In this document: one piece after another, positions 37,106-48,778 of the stretch | Layout of the letters: each line of letters opens with the position of its first letter | Position numbering within the stretch: the first letter of the stretch is position 1 | NCBI RefSeq assembly: GCF_001625215.2 | Contig: NC_030386.2 | Span: forward strand, 37,203,296 to 37,267,295 | Direction of reading: 5' to 3' | DNA length: 64,000 nucleotides | Source of the DNA: Daucus carota subsp. sativus | Taxonomy: Eukaryota; Streptophyta; Magnoliopsida; Apiales; Apiaceae | Made by a program: the position numbers and the translations under genes | Notes under the pieces: model-generated | Told to the model about the DNA's origin: nothing | The model's input: only the letters and a program-made list of their open reading frames with translations | Databases searched by the model: none

Positions 37106-37295
37106 ATACAAGGGCCAGAGAGAGGGCAGAAGAGTTGAAGTGAGGCTGAGCAATAGGTGGTGTAAGCAAGTGATGGTGAGGAATAGCAGAAATGGCCATA
37201 TTATTGTTAGTGTATGGACTATCAACCAACAACCTAGCATCACCACCGCCACCACCACTACCACTACCACCAGCAAAGAAACCCCCAAAACTCAT
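32372..37295 (-). CDS. ANL2: Class IV HD-Zip transcription factor, ANTHOCYANINLESS 2/HDG1 clade
   Basis: Nine coding exons on the minus strand: 37110-37295, 36526-36743, 36321-36438, 35568-36245, 35195-35296, 34899-35111, 33471-33645, 33024-33388 and 32372-32755; 812 residues (Arabidopsis ANL2 about 800). The N-terminal exon encodes [18 protein letters not shown] and ends ...SSALSLAL, as in ANL2-type proteins. The homeodomain (about 118-178) runs from [10 protein letters not shown] to [13 protein letters not shown]. The zipper-loop-zipper follows, with CSGCGG in the loop. The START domain is near residues 330-560 ([34 protein letters not shown]) and the C-terminal HD-SAD ends in [14 protein letters not shown], the ANL2/HDG1 signature. 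The factor acts in epidermal nuclei on L1-box promoters, controlling anthocyanin, cuticle and epidermal identity. A start at 36734 would lose the conserved first exon. Confidence 0.93.
34145..34266 (-). repeat. Tandem repeat of about 45 bp in an HD-Zip IV intron
   Basis: About 2.5 copies of a unit with TGCAGAATT(A/T)GCTAT followed by TTTTTCCCTTTTAGAATG are found between coding exons 6 and 7. Confidence 0.8.
36963..37104. repeat. (GA)n/(GGGAGA)n microsatellite beside the intron 1 donor of the HD-Zip IV gene
   Basis: About 140 bp of GA-rich repeat (CT-rich on the gene's sense strand) begin five to six bases after the exon 1 splice donor (GT at 37109-37108). The outer part has GGGAGA/GAGAGG hexamers, the inner part pure GA. 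Long frames through it (Glu-Arg or Ser-Leu repeats) are artefacts. Confidence 0.92.
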
Positions 37296-38010
37296 CAAAT
37301 AAATATCCAAGAAAACAAACCCTTGTTTAAATTTTTCTCACCGAAAAATCCAAACTCAAGGAAACCCACAAAAGTTAGACCAAAATGGACATATTCTAGA
37401 TGTTCTTTCTCATCTCAGTGATCAGATTCAAAGTCATAAAAATGAAAGTTATGACAAGACCTTGATTCTCACCAACCAAAACTCAGAAAATTAAAGAAGC
37501 AAAATAAAAGGGTACCAATACACAACCATAAAAAACCCTTTAATTACTATCGCTGCTCTTTATATTTTCTCCCACCACAAATAACCCAGTTAAGGTACAG
37601 GCAATATGGCTTGACAGTTTCTAGCTGTCATGAGTCAACAAGAAAATGAAAGCTAAAATGAAATTACAGATAAAAAGGTGGGATCTTTTCCAATACCTCT
37701 ACAAAGACATGTTATGAAAATGAAATTCCACAAATTATAGAAAGACCAAGTTGACTTTTTTCACCTTTTACTCTCTCTCTCTTAAATCTCTCCACACTAT
37801 TATCAAAGCCTAATCCTCTACGAAGAGACTCCTATATATATAGGCATATAGAGTACACTGGTACAGCAAAGCAGAAAGAACTGAAGTGGTAAAAGAATAG
37901 TGAAGGGTGTGATGTAATGTAAAAGGTAAAGCTAAAATACAAAGTAGGGATTTTTGTGGCCCCCACCCCTATCTCTCTCTAGAAATCTCTCTAGAAAATA
38001 CACGCACAGT
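37296..38010 (-). promoter_or_regulatory. 5' leader and promoter region of the HD-Zip IV gene
   Basis: The leader upstream of ATG 37295 contains a palindromic TATA tract (CCTATATATATAGG near 37830-37843) and a GA/CT-rich block at 37768-37785. The transcription start is probably near 37800. No clear L1 box was found by eye. Confidence 0.4.
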
Positions 38011-40530
38011 GATGTTGGGATCTGTTAGTGGTTGGAAGGCTGCCACACATTTATATAAACAATTCATTCAAAGCAAGAAAAAATAATTATATACAGCGAC
38101 CCAGCGAGAGAGAAGGAGAGAGACTGGGAGAGAGAGAGATTTATGAAGAAGTTCTTGTTCCAGGTATAGAGCTGACTTACAGAGTGTGGATAGGCACAAT
38201 AGTCAATGGACCTAGTTATTGTTACTTAATTGAATTTTCCCAGAAGCTCTTATCAAGTTTAGATTCCTTTTCTTGATTTCCAAACTCTTACAATATTTAT
38301 TTTCTGCGATCAAATGTATGTATACTGTATCTATACTTATTGATACAAGTACTACCGCTACTATTCTGCAGGACTTTTCGGACAGAGCGGTGGGAACCCA
38401 CTGATTTTGTCTTAAATAAAAATTTTAGCCCAGGCCCATAGAATGAGTATTACTATTTCCTAAATAAATCTACCTCAATAATAATACATATATTTAACTT
38501 TAAAGAACAAAATTTAATAATACTCACTTTAATTAATCTTCTATAATTTAAGTATATATTGGAATGCCGATTAGATTATTTTAGGGGTTTGTTTTCAAAA
38601 TAGACATCGTTGCACTTAATTGATGTTTACTAAATCTTCATGTTAAATTTCAAAATACAAAAATGTGTATTGAGATGAGAAATTGAAAACTAACGTCTCC
38701 TTATCGATATGAAATATATCGATGACGGGAAATCTTTTTAATTAATGAATAATCATGGTGTAAGCGCATAGATAAAGATGGAAAAATCTTTTAATTAATG
38801 ATTAATTATAATGTAAACATGCTAAACTAGTGTTTACATTCGCTAACACAACTCTAAAACGTTGATTTCGTTACACATATTTTTTTTGGATGGTTTTTTT
38901 TGCGTTGATTTCTTTAAAGTTTGGGAGGCCAAATATCACGTTTCAAAATATGAATAATTCTTCTGCAATTAAGTCAAATTTAAGAGTTATAAATTACAAT
39001 TAACTCATTATAAAAATCCAAAAACCTTCGGATTACAGAACTTGAAAGGCTAAATAATTTGCCGTCACTTTCTAACAAATTTTTAATAATTGAGTTTTGT
39101 TAAAATGTTTTATGCCATTTCTCAACTATTCAGTTTGTTGGGCCTATGGGCTTTGTCAATTACCTTCTCATTAAACAGACAAATCAGTGTCGCCATAAAT
39201 TCTTTAGTAGCATATATCGCTTGGCCCAGCCCAAATAAAGACCAAACCCAGCTGTTAATGTAAGCAGATTTAAACTTTTTTGTCAGGATTTTTTAAACCC
39301 CCCCTTTTTTTTTTGACACGTATATATATTTTCTCCTCTGCGACGCAAGAATTTATAAAATTTTCTTAATTCAGAATAGCTCAAATTAAAGAATGATCCA
39401 GTGGCTTGATAAGCTTTTGCAATAACTAATATTTCGACACTCTTGATATCAACTGCTCTTACGTCATGCATGCCAATTCAATATCTACTTCAGCTTTCAC
39501 CCTAAATCAACAGAACTCAATTGAACCGTAAAGAAATAAGAGAGACATCGTTCGACTGATTTATAAGCAGTCAGCAAATGTGGCGTTTACCCGTAGTTGC
39601 AACAAAGACAACTGCAAATGACAATATAGATCAAAAGTGCTATCCCAAACCGCGTGACATGCACAATTGCAAAATACTTTTAAACTTTTCAAAATAGAAG
39701 GTATCTTATGCAGGTAAAATCATCAAAACACCAAAACTGGAAAGACACATAATGTGACACCTAGTTCCTAACGTTTGAGTTGGTTGGATATTCACCATTT
39801 CACCTAATCATATGACCAAGAACCATGATAGCTCAGTTTCCTTCACAAGGAGGCAAAGCAAATGAATCATCTTATCTTACTTCAACACCTGTATCTCCCA
39901 AATCATCTCCTTTCCAGTTTTGGAGTTACTTAAACTTGTGCACTTCATCTATATCTGGAAAAAGTTTCAAGGCGATCATAGTTATTGTATGGCTACTTAA
40001 CCAATTGTAGGTATGATACTTAAACTAATCCATTGTCATCATGTTCTACATCCTCCGTTACCATGTTAAATTACCCGTCCTAAAACCTGTTACTGGTTCT
40101 GGTACCATGTTAAATTACCCGTCCTTCTAAAACCTGTTACTGGTTCTTCTAAAACGTTGAGGTACTAGGAGGAGGATTTAACACTGCAGACACTATACCT
40201 TTTGTTTATTTTTCTTTGAAATTAGCACTTGAAAGTACATTCTTCGAAACGAGTACTTGAAAGTAAATTGATCCATCTATTGCTACTGGGATCAACACTC
40301 TCATTGATGCCATAAACAAGGAAGAAGTAACTTGATCGAAGGAAGTATGAAATGTATATTATATGTTGCAGTATGTAGTAGTAGCCCCGTTTATTTTCTC
40401 AAGTAAATGACAGAGAAAAGAGATGCTACCAAAATTCTAAGTACAGACAATAATGGGGAATAGATACCAAACCAACAATGACAAACTAAAAAGACACACT
40501 TCAACACTCAAAACATATACTTTTCCCCAA
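38011..40530. other. Intergenic DNA between the HD-Zip IV and BAG1-like genes
   Basis: AT-rich DNA. At 38100-38140 there is a GA-rich tract and at 40059-40158 a tandem duplication. The minus-strand frame at 39283-39471 has no recognised family. The right end is the BAG1-like 3' UTR. Confidence 0.45.
40059..40158. repeat. Tandem duplication of about 50 bp
   Basis: Two copies of a unit beginning TACCATGTTAAATTACCCGT, followed by AAAACCTGTTACTGGTTCT; they differ by a short indel. Confidence 0.85.
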
Positions 40531-42124
40531 TTAGAGCAAGTCCCATGTAAATTTCGGGTGTACTGTATTATTGCCGCTTGATGCAGCAGGCTGGACAGGC
40601 GTTGGCATTGCTGGCACGGGATCAAAGGTCTCCCATTGAGTTGTTATAACAACTGGTGCTGATGGTGAGTGCCTTGCAGCGTCCTGCTGCATCTGTAACT
40701 GCGAATGGCCAGTGGTACGCCTTGATTGCGGTTGAGTTCTGAATGGTATTTTACCATTTGGATACCTCTGTTCTTCACGCTTTTCAACTACTGACTCGGG
40801 CTTATTCTCCTGCTGCTGAATAGTATCGCTAATATCACTTCCATCAATAACACTTTGGCTCGAGTTTTTGATCTTTAACAGATCAAGTGTTTCAACACAC
40901 TTTTGTACTCTTTTCACCTTTAAAATAGGGCACAGTATTAGATTTAATTCCTCATCAAGGCAAATAAACTTATAATAGTCAAGAATTTAATAAGTGTTAT
41001 TACCTGCAATCTTCTCTGCAATTTCACATCTCCATCTGCTACAATTCCATCCAACTTGAGCAATTCATTCATCAACAGTTCAGTTAAACTCAAAACTTGT
41101 TTCTCGGCAACTTTTCCACCTTTAGAAATTACAGATTCAAGTGCAGACACCTGCTCAATTTCCATAAGCCTCAACTATATTAGACTCTAGAACCATTTTA
41201 AATACATATGACAAAAGTGGAAAAACACTCAGTTCAGATAATTGAAGATGACATTACCTGTCCGGTTAGCCTATCAACCTCCAAACTAATTTCGGAAATG
41301 AATTTTGCAGCCTTCTCCATCTTTGCATTCCTTCTCATTTCAAGATACCTCTTTTCCTGGCTAATAGGATCCTCAACAAGCACAATCTTCGACTTATCTT
41401 TAACTCCCACAACATCCAAGAACACTTTGGACGCCCTCTCCTTATCTTTAAACAACAATTTCTGATCTTCATGATGCAGCCCTGTTGGCCCTGATAACAT
41501 CTTCTTCAACTCTCCTGCAACACCACAACAACTTCATTAACAAATCATCCTGTACAAGGTTCTTAAAAATTAAATCTACAAAACGAAAGCATTGCTAGAC
41601 CGCAATTCATCAATCCCCTGGTGGCAATTGACAAGACTAAAGACCTACTCTACCCATAAAAATGTAATTTAGCCTACAAAATTCCTGGACAATGCATTGA
41701 TCAATTCACTATTAACGCTCTAATACTATGTCAAGTAACTAGTCCATCAAAATCATTAAGGTATCAACATTACAAAAAATAAATAAATTAAGGTATCAAA
41801 GGAAGGCCCCGACATGATCTTATATTATTCAACAACCATAAAACTATACATAAAAACTAATCATCAATGAATATCAGAAATTTCAATGTAGAATGGTGAG
41901 TTACCAAAAGTAGCCTGAGAGCTGATATTGATCTCGTGATAAATGGAGCCAAATTTAACCCGGACTCGAATAGTAGGTGGAGGTGGAACCCTAGGGTGAT
42001 CAGAATCAGGGTCTCTCTTCTGAACAAGCATTCCTCCAGGCCTCATTTCCCACTCATTCTCTGCACCACCAGGGCCACCTTTGTTGGATGGCATTTCCGT
42101 AATTCCACTCCTCATCCTCATCAT
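40531..42124 (-). CDS. BAG1: BAG1-like molecular chaperone regulator (ubiquitin-like plus BAG domain)
   Basis: Four exons on the minus strand, 41905-42124, 41258-41514, 41004-41150 and 40531-40917, give 336 residues, the usual length of plant BAG1-4. The start is the first ATG of MMRMRSG at 42124; the open frame continues upstream only to a GTG. The conserved WEMRPGGMLVQKR precedes the ubiquitin-like domain (about residues 52-125, TIRVRVKFGSIYHEINIS to SKIVLVEDP). The helical BAG domain (about 140-225) ends in GDVKLQRRLQVKRVQKCVETLD and binds the Hsp70 ATPase domain in this family. The C-terminal third is low-complexity and ends in VVITTQWETFD...KFTWDLL, a shared plant BAG ending. Proposed role: cytosolic Hsp70 nucleotide exchange and stress tolerance. 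Confidence 0.93.
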
Positions 42125-42665
42125 CTTTCTCTCCACTTCTTAACACAAATTTCACTCAACAAATACTACTTAACACACAAAACAGTGTGTTTCTGCGTTT
42201 CAAGACTGATAAAGACTCAAGCTTTGACTTTATTTTTATTTTCCAATCTGGTGGGTAAGCATGAAATAGACCAATCATATAAAATACATTCAGACAAAGC
42301 CAGCTAATTCCAGCAAAGCAAAAACCTTGAAAACCAAGCTGATCAAACAGAGCTTCTGGCTTTAATATCAAGTGAGTTTATGTTATGAATGAAAGAGGTG
42401 AATGTTTCAAGTTGTAAGAGGGGTGAGATAAAGTCAAGGGTGTATGATATTATGAAGATGGTGATTGTGTGGCAAATGAGATTGTGGCTTGAAATAGTGC
42501 AGAGCGAGAGAGATTAGAAGCCGAGGGAGAATTCAGAGACTCTGTGGAGAGACGAGAGAAAGAGAAGCAGAGGGGAGGTAGTATAATAGAAAGAAAATGG
42601 ACAACCAGAACACATGATCACCAGATAATTATACAGCTGCTGCTGCTGCAACATTATATATGTGA
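42125..42665 (-). promoter_or_regulatory. 5' leader and TATA box of the BAG1-like gene
   Basis: On the minus strand TATATAA lies at 42660-42654, followed by CAGCAGCAGC and purine-rich leader sequence down to the ATG at 42124. The roughly 500-base leader contains no coding exon that I recognise. Confidence 0.5.
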
Positions 42666-43067
42666 ATTTTAGTAATTTGAACTAACGGGTTGATATGTTC
42701 AAATTAGAATTTTTTAATAAATCAAATCAGAATATAATCCATAAATAGATAAAATATTGTTTGAAAATTAATCAGAGATTTTTATAAAATTATTTTTACT
42801 AAATACAGCAATGTAGAATATATAATTATCTAGAGTATTCTATTTAAAATTCTTGATAAATTTTGTCTGTATTTATTTATCTAATTTCAGTCTTTTTCAA
42901 TTTTTGTTTAACAGGTATATATATAGAAGAAAATATAAAAAGAAAGTCTAATTTAATTTAATACTTATCTTTTTTGAAGGAACTTTAAATATGTACTTTT
43001 GAAGTTATCAATTGAATTTTTTTTATTATCAATCTAATCATTTTATTAGTAAATCAAAATACTAAAT

Positions 43068-43323
43068 GGGGTATATTCACCTAGGATTTTAATGGGGTTA
43101 TTTTTAGTTTATAAATTTTAATGGGATTTTATATAATTTTATGTAGTTTTTTGATAAAATGTCGTCGAGTTGATATAGATTTTTTAGAAAGGACAATTCT
43201 TCAAAATCTCATGAATTTTGGTGATATTCCAAAAACTTTAAAACACACTCAACAATCCCACAAAATTCGTCATTTTATGAAATAAAAAAAGTTCATCAAC
43301 ATTTGAATACCATTGAATACAAC
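43068..43323. mobile_element. MITE candidate with GGGTATATTCACC/GGTTGTATTCAATGG termini
   Basis: The left end GGGGTATATTCACC and the inverted right end GGTTGTATTCAATGG resemble each other and the termini of plant PIF/Harbinger (Tourist-like) MITEs. The interior of about 255 bp is AT-rich. The target duplication is not clear. Confidence 0.5.
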
Positions 43324-43592
43324 CAACTTTTATAGTATAATTTGACATCTCAATTAAATATACCAAGAATTTAATATACTCTTAATTTCATGATATTTTT
43401 TTTTTAAATCCCAATCTAATGACATGAAGTAGTATTTTGGAGTTCCATATTTATAGGATATTTTTAAAGGATGATTAGTTTCATAAAATATACATACTTT
43501 TAATTAAAAAAGAGGGTCTTTGATCAGAATTTCAACAAGGCTATATCATTAAAATTATTAAAGTATATATATACACACAAAATTTACCGGAA

Positions 43593-43672
43593 AAAATTGG
43601 AAAATATGGGACCTGCAAGGAGAAGGAGTGTTAAAATTGGAAAATATGGGACCTGCAAGGAGAAGGAGTGTT
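43593..43672. repeat. 40-bp perfect tandem duplication
   Basis: Two copies of a unit containing AAAATTGGAAAATATGGGAC and ending AGAAGGAGTGT are found head to tail. Confidence 0.9.
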
Positions 43673-44198
43673 TAAAGTTTAAACCGTGTAATAGGGGTGT
43701 AACTTGTGACTTGAGAACCCAAACTTGGTTCGTCTTTCACCGTGGTGTGTAGGGCAGGAAGTCAGAGACTGCCTCCTGCGGATTCACTTCCCAATTGTGT
43801 CGGTGCGAGATTTCAATATTTTATTGAAGAATTCATAATTCACAAAAATATTAAAAAATAACTGATACGGACTCGTCAATTATTAGTAATATATTTTAGT
43901 AATTTCTGTTCGCAGAAAGATAAATTTTTTGAAATGAGCGTCTTTCGATGTAGATAATTTAGTTAAAAAATTTAATCACAAAAACAAATGTTCTTGTGAG
44001 ATAAGTATAGCTGGAAAAAGAAGCGTAGAGCGAGATGAGAAAACGAGAGATGTCTATTATGAAACGTTGGGGTTTCAATTTCAAGTTAGGCGACCGGTAA
44101 TATCTTAATTTTATAGTCGCATGTCAGCGTCACAAATGCGTACATTTATTTTTATCTTCAGCTCAACTTCAAAGTATTTAATTATCGGTTTTTTTATG

Positions 44199-44358
44199 GT
44201 GTGCTTATAAGCACATGCTAAGCGCGGAAAATATTGTGTTTGGATCATTTTGATTGGCTCCTTTCTCTTGATAATGGTGGACTCCCGGCAAATACACCAA
44301 CCAAAATCTCTCAATTACAAAAGTTTCCCCACTTAGCATGTGCTCATGGGTACACACT
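44199..44358. mobile_element. Small MITE (about 160 bp) with GTGTG...AGCACATGCTAAG termini
   Basis: The left end GTGTGCTTATAAGCACATGC and the inverted right end GTGTGTACCCATGAGCACAT continue into a shared GCTAAG. These are imperfect 25-bp inverted repeats around an AT-rich core. The superfamily is not assigned. Confidence 0.65.
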
Positions 44359-44840
44359 AAACAAACCGTTTAATTATTTGTCGAAAAAATAACACCGACA
44401 GTGGGTTGGCTTTATTTATTAATGTCTCACGTGGTTGAATCTGGGCCCTGGATTTGTAGTGACATGAGATCTACACCACCCAATTGAGAGATGGTATTAC
44501 TTCCTTTTTAATCTTGCTTTTGCTGGTTGCTTGTCCTTTGCTTTTATTCTCTTTGTTTCAGATGACAAATACAGATATTTGTAGTACCATTTTTAATAGA
44601 TGTTAGTCCAGATTTGTTTTAATCCAAGTATATAGAAAGTACTGTGTAAATTATAAACGAAACAAAAATGAAAACACTGTATTTTGAATTATTAACGAAA
44701 AAATGTGGTAGTCAATAAATTTCCGAGATTGTTATAAAATTCTAGCTTGTCCAGGAAAATATATTAATAAATATGGACGAGAGAGAATTAACATAATTCT
44801 CGACTTTCATGACTTAGGATTTTCATTTTGTTAGAAGATA

Positions 44841-45143
44841 CTCCCTCCGTCCCCCTCAATTGTTTACATTGGAGGGGGACACGGAGACCAAGACAATGTA
44901 TGAAAAATGAGTAAAGTTAGATGAAAAGTGGGTAAAGTGGTGAGACCTATCAATATTTAATAATAGATTTGAGATAGTGGAGGAAATTAGTGGGTGTAAT
45001 AGTAGTTTTTATTGTTAAATATGAGATAGTGGGGGAAGATAGTGGGTGTAATGATGAGAAAACTTACTATTTATGGTAATGTAAAGAAATGAGAGGGACA
45101 TCCCAAAATAGTAACTGTAAACAAATGAGAGGGACAGAGGGAG
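44841..45143. mobile_element. Stowaway MITE, copy 1 (303 bp)
   Basis: Termini CTCCCTCCGTCCC and, inverted, CTCCCTCTGTCCC are flanked by a TA target duplication (44839-44840 and 45144-45145). This is the Stowaway (Tc1/mariner) signature. The interior is shared with copy 2 at 51145. Confidence 0.93.
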
Positions 45144-46875
45144 TATATGTTAATTTTTTTTTATAAGAATTTATGCATACCAAATAAAGAGGGTCGACAA
45201 AACTCTCAAATCCCATCTCTTATAACATGTATATGTATCTCGAAATTATGTATGCTGAATGTGGATTTTGAAAAATCACTACCTAAATAGGTTAATGGAT
45301 GAGTAGCATGCGAAAGCTGGGCAATGAGGTTTAGAATCCAACCACTAAAGAGTATTAATTTTATTATTAATGTTTAAACCACAATTTAAATCGATAATCA
45401 AGTCGGTTGACAAACCATGACTTATCCAAATAAATATAACAATTTTGTTTTAAAACTGTTTAGGGAAAGTATTTTGAAAAAAATATATATTTCAATTTTT
45501 ATGTAAAATGATTATAAATTTTAGTATCAAGTCTCATTACTTGGTCAAGTAGTTTGCTGTCGCAGAATATTTCTCCGATTCTTGTTTACCTTTACTTTAT
45601 TGACATATATTTATATTTAAATAAGATAAATGTTAAAAATATTATCAAACATCTCTATGAATTTTATAATCACACTAAAATTTATCGAATACTTTTTCTA
45701 GCTGGTAGCACAATTTTGAAAGACGATATTGTTAGAAACTATCAAGCCCAAATAAAGTTTTATATAGAAAATAAATGTTAGATTTGATTATAAAATGTCA
45801 GAAATGAAAGTTTTGTCGGGGGCACAGATAGGGCCGTGGCGGAGCCGGATGATAATAGAGGAGCACATTTTAGTGGAATAAATATCAAGAAAAAGTTAGG
45901 CTTCAAACAAATATTATTTTAAAAAGAGATAAAATTATATAATATCGCAACAACCCAATCTACAATTCAGTCCTCGTATTAGCAGTAAAGTTTGCTATTA
46001 GACCAGAATTTGAAAATATTTATACATTTTCATATCTTGTTCTAAATTCGGAGAAATTTTTTATAATTTTTAACTAAATTTATAATCATAGTTTGTTTTT
46101 AACTGAATTTATAATTATCATAATTTCAAAACTGTTGTGTTGTTAAAGTAATATCGATAAAATAAATATTGTTATCAAATTAAAAAATAATTTGATAATT
46201 TTTTGATACCGCAACAAGCCAACAACAGTACCGAACCAATTTCTATACAAGTCACGCTACTTTGCCATCCATCTTCTTTTGATCAAACTGGAAATTTCTA
46301 GTGCTCTTTATTCTTTTTAAAATACACACAATTATGGAATGCTTTTACACAAAGTACAGATCCAAAATGATTCTTCGAGCCTTTGCTTGTCTGTTGCTTT
46401 GACTCAAAAACATTTACCATTTTGTCATATGCAAAGCATCTCAAGTTTCGAATAATAACATGCACGTCTGTGAAAACAGTCTGCATCTTGCAGCTCAAGC
46501 CTGCAGGCTCACCCATACATACTTGCAAGCTACTATACATCAGGGCCCGGTTTGGTTCGGTTCAGTTGGTACACATGCTTGTCACAACATCTCTGCCCAT
46601 CTTGCTCCTTGGACCCAATGTTTAAGCAAACTTTCATGTGAATCCCGCAAGCATCCGAAAATCTAACCATCGCATTCATCACTACTTGCAAATTTACGCA
46701 AAATTCTAAAAACACCGATCCCTTTTTTCGATCGTTGGCAGGCGCCTATCATTTAAGTATAAGCGTTTTTTTGTAACGACGGGGATTGTTTTCTTGAAGA
46801 CCCTCGGCTCTGAGGACGTTTATTTGAAAAAATTTGGATTTTATTTAAAAGTAGTGAAATAAATGAAAATTTTAT
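45144..46875. other. Intergenic DNA with a GGCGGAGCC-type repeat terminus
   Basis: AT-rich. Near 45836 the sequence GTGGCGGAGCCGGATG marks one end of the dispersed repeat also seen in the inhibitor-2 intron. Around 46298-46715 overlapping short frames occur on both strands without family features. Confidence 0.4.
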
Positions 46876-47094
46876 GGGCTTGTTTGTACTGGAGAAGCAG
46901 AAGCTGCTTCTGGCTTCCGTTTTTTTAACCCGTAAATAAGTAGAAGCACTTTTAAGAAGCTGAGAATGCTAACTTCTCTCTTAGAGTTTCCACTTTTTTT
47001 CCAAACAATTTATTAACTTATTTACTTCTCATTTCTAATCCGCTTTTTTACTTTAAGCACAAAATCATTTTTTTAAGCTTGCCCAAACGACCCC
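46876..47094. mobile_element. hAT-type MITE candidate (about 220 bp)
   Basis: The left end GGGCTTGTTTGTACTGGAG and the inverted right end GGGGTCGTTTGGGC resemble plant hAT MITE termini, and the interior has AGAAGCAGAAGC and GAAGCACTTTT motifs common in such elements. An 8-bp target duplication is not obvious. Confidence 0.6.
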
Positions 47095-48778
47095 GTATCT
47101 TACCTAAAAGGTTACTAACATTGTGGATGAAGCCACATTTACTGGAGGAAAATGCTTAAATACAGGATTGAGCGGCCATATTAGGCAGGAGTTATGACGA
47201 ACCCTACCAGTCAGTTGTACAATTAACATTCAGAGGAATGAAAGTAGCTGCAGCAGTGTTTTCGCAGATCATACGACTGGAATTCTAGAATCGTCTTCCT
47301 GTCATTACCTCCAGTCGACACTATTACACCTACTTGCAGTAGAAACTACAGAGGAACGGAATAAGTTCAAGGGAACGACATCACGAAAATTCTCACCTAA
47401 TGCCAATCAACATTATAAAGAGGAAACTGAATTAACATTGATTTTGTTTGTATCAGGGACTCCAGTAGTCCACATGTTCTGTTCCTGAAAATTTTAGCTC
47501 ATTTTTTGTTTGGAATCAAGCAATCTTTTTACATTCGGAGAAAACAAGGCTAATCCTGACCATGTACATAATTTAGTGGTACTAATTCCTTCGAACAGCC
47601 TTTTCATCTTTAAAACGATAAATTCATCAGTCTCGTCAATGAACTCGAACGGACCCATCTCCAAGCTGGATACAGGCTGGAAATCTTCTTTTCCTAAATG
47701 AACCAGGGTGAAATGTTTATTGGCCTTGAGCAATAAGCAGGTCTTGTCTTAATCATTCAACTAGTTTATTATTTTCCCTCTATTTTCCTAAATTCCCTCG
47801 GATCTAGAATACAACAGAATAGCAATCGGCATATCAGAATGTCATCTTAAATCACTTACTCAAACTTGACTGATATTAGAATGTCATCTTATTAACATGC
47901 TGGAGAGGTTCAAGAATAGCAATCCGCGTCCTGTGAGATACTATACGTCTTGGAATTCAGGTAAATCCGGTATTTGAAATGATATCTTACATCCTAAACA
48001 CACCATAAGAAAGGATAATATAATGCACGCCTTGAACTGCTCTGGTAATAATCTACTGAAGCAGAAAAATACTTAGCAGCAGGTTCTATTACTCCAAATA
48101 AAAAAAAAATGCCCCGCTTTGTTTTGAATCAGGAACCAATGGAAAGAAAACGCTCACGCCATATTATCAATTCAGCTATAATCATTATCGTGTAATGTTA
48201 GACCCAGGCAGGTGTTATGAAACCAAGCACTTACCACATACAATGTTTGTATATTGTGCATAGAGTGCATCCCTCCCACACAATTACACGAATTCTTTCT
48301 TTACATTATTTGAAATATTTTGACATAGACTTCCTCGAGACAATCTAGGATAGATGATTATCCATTTGGAAGCACCTGGGACTTATACTTATTACGGATG
48401 ACACCGAAAGAGGTTTAACAGTGATGAGCAGGTGCCTTTGCCCAATTTTTTCAATTACTAGTTAGCAAAAGCATAATAAGTTTCTACTCAAGAATTTGAT
48501 ATCTTGGGTTAAGATAAGATAGCTCTATATTGTTATATTCGTCGCTCAAAAGTCGTTTAGTCTATCACCCCCCAGATGTAAGAAGCTCTGCAGATAAGTG
48601 TAAGCTTCAGAACCATTAGTACCTCTTGCCAAAGTTTATTACCTCTGTTCGACCACAACAGACGCATTTAAACTTGAACTGTGCTTTACCGAATGAGTCT
48701 ACTTACATTAATTGGTGAACTACCACAATCAAATTTTCTGGAGTTAGTCAGTTAGCTTCCATTCTAGTGCTATCAATT
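47095..48778. other. Intergenic DNA with one unassigned open frame
   Basis: A minus-strand open frame of 79 codons (47494-47733) contains the segment SLEMGPFEFIDETDEFIVLKM, which looks more protein-like than random AT-rich frames, but I recognise no family and see no companion exons. It may be a remnant of a gene or transposon. Confidence 0.3.

Larger units (their letters stand above)
42666..44198. other. AT-rich intergenic DNA with MITE-like and tandem repeats
   Basis: It contains a Tourist/Harbinger-like MITE candidate (43068-43323) and a 40-bp tandem duplication (43593-43672). No coding sequence is seen. Confidence 0.5.

Noticed and set aside
36940-37310. Long open frames of Glu-Arg and Ser-Leu repeats
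   Set aside because: They are translations of the GA microsatellite and run across a real exon-intron border; only the MSFGG... part (37110-37295, minus) is coding.
39283-39471. Minus-strand frame containing SFFNLSYSELRKFYKFLRRR
   Set aside because: The composition is suggestive, but no family was recognised and no flanking exons were found; it is not strong enough to annotate as a gene.
41936-42307. 123-codon + strand frame
   Set aside because: It is antisense to exon 1 and the leader of the BAG1-like gene.
46298-46715. Overlapping short frames on both strands
   Set aside because: No conserved motif, no consistent splice signals, and several overlapping frames of similar length; nothing distinguishes any one as real.
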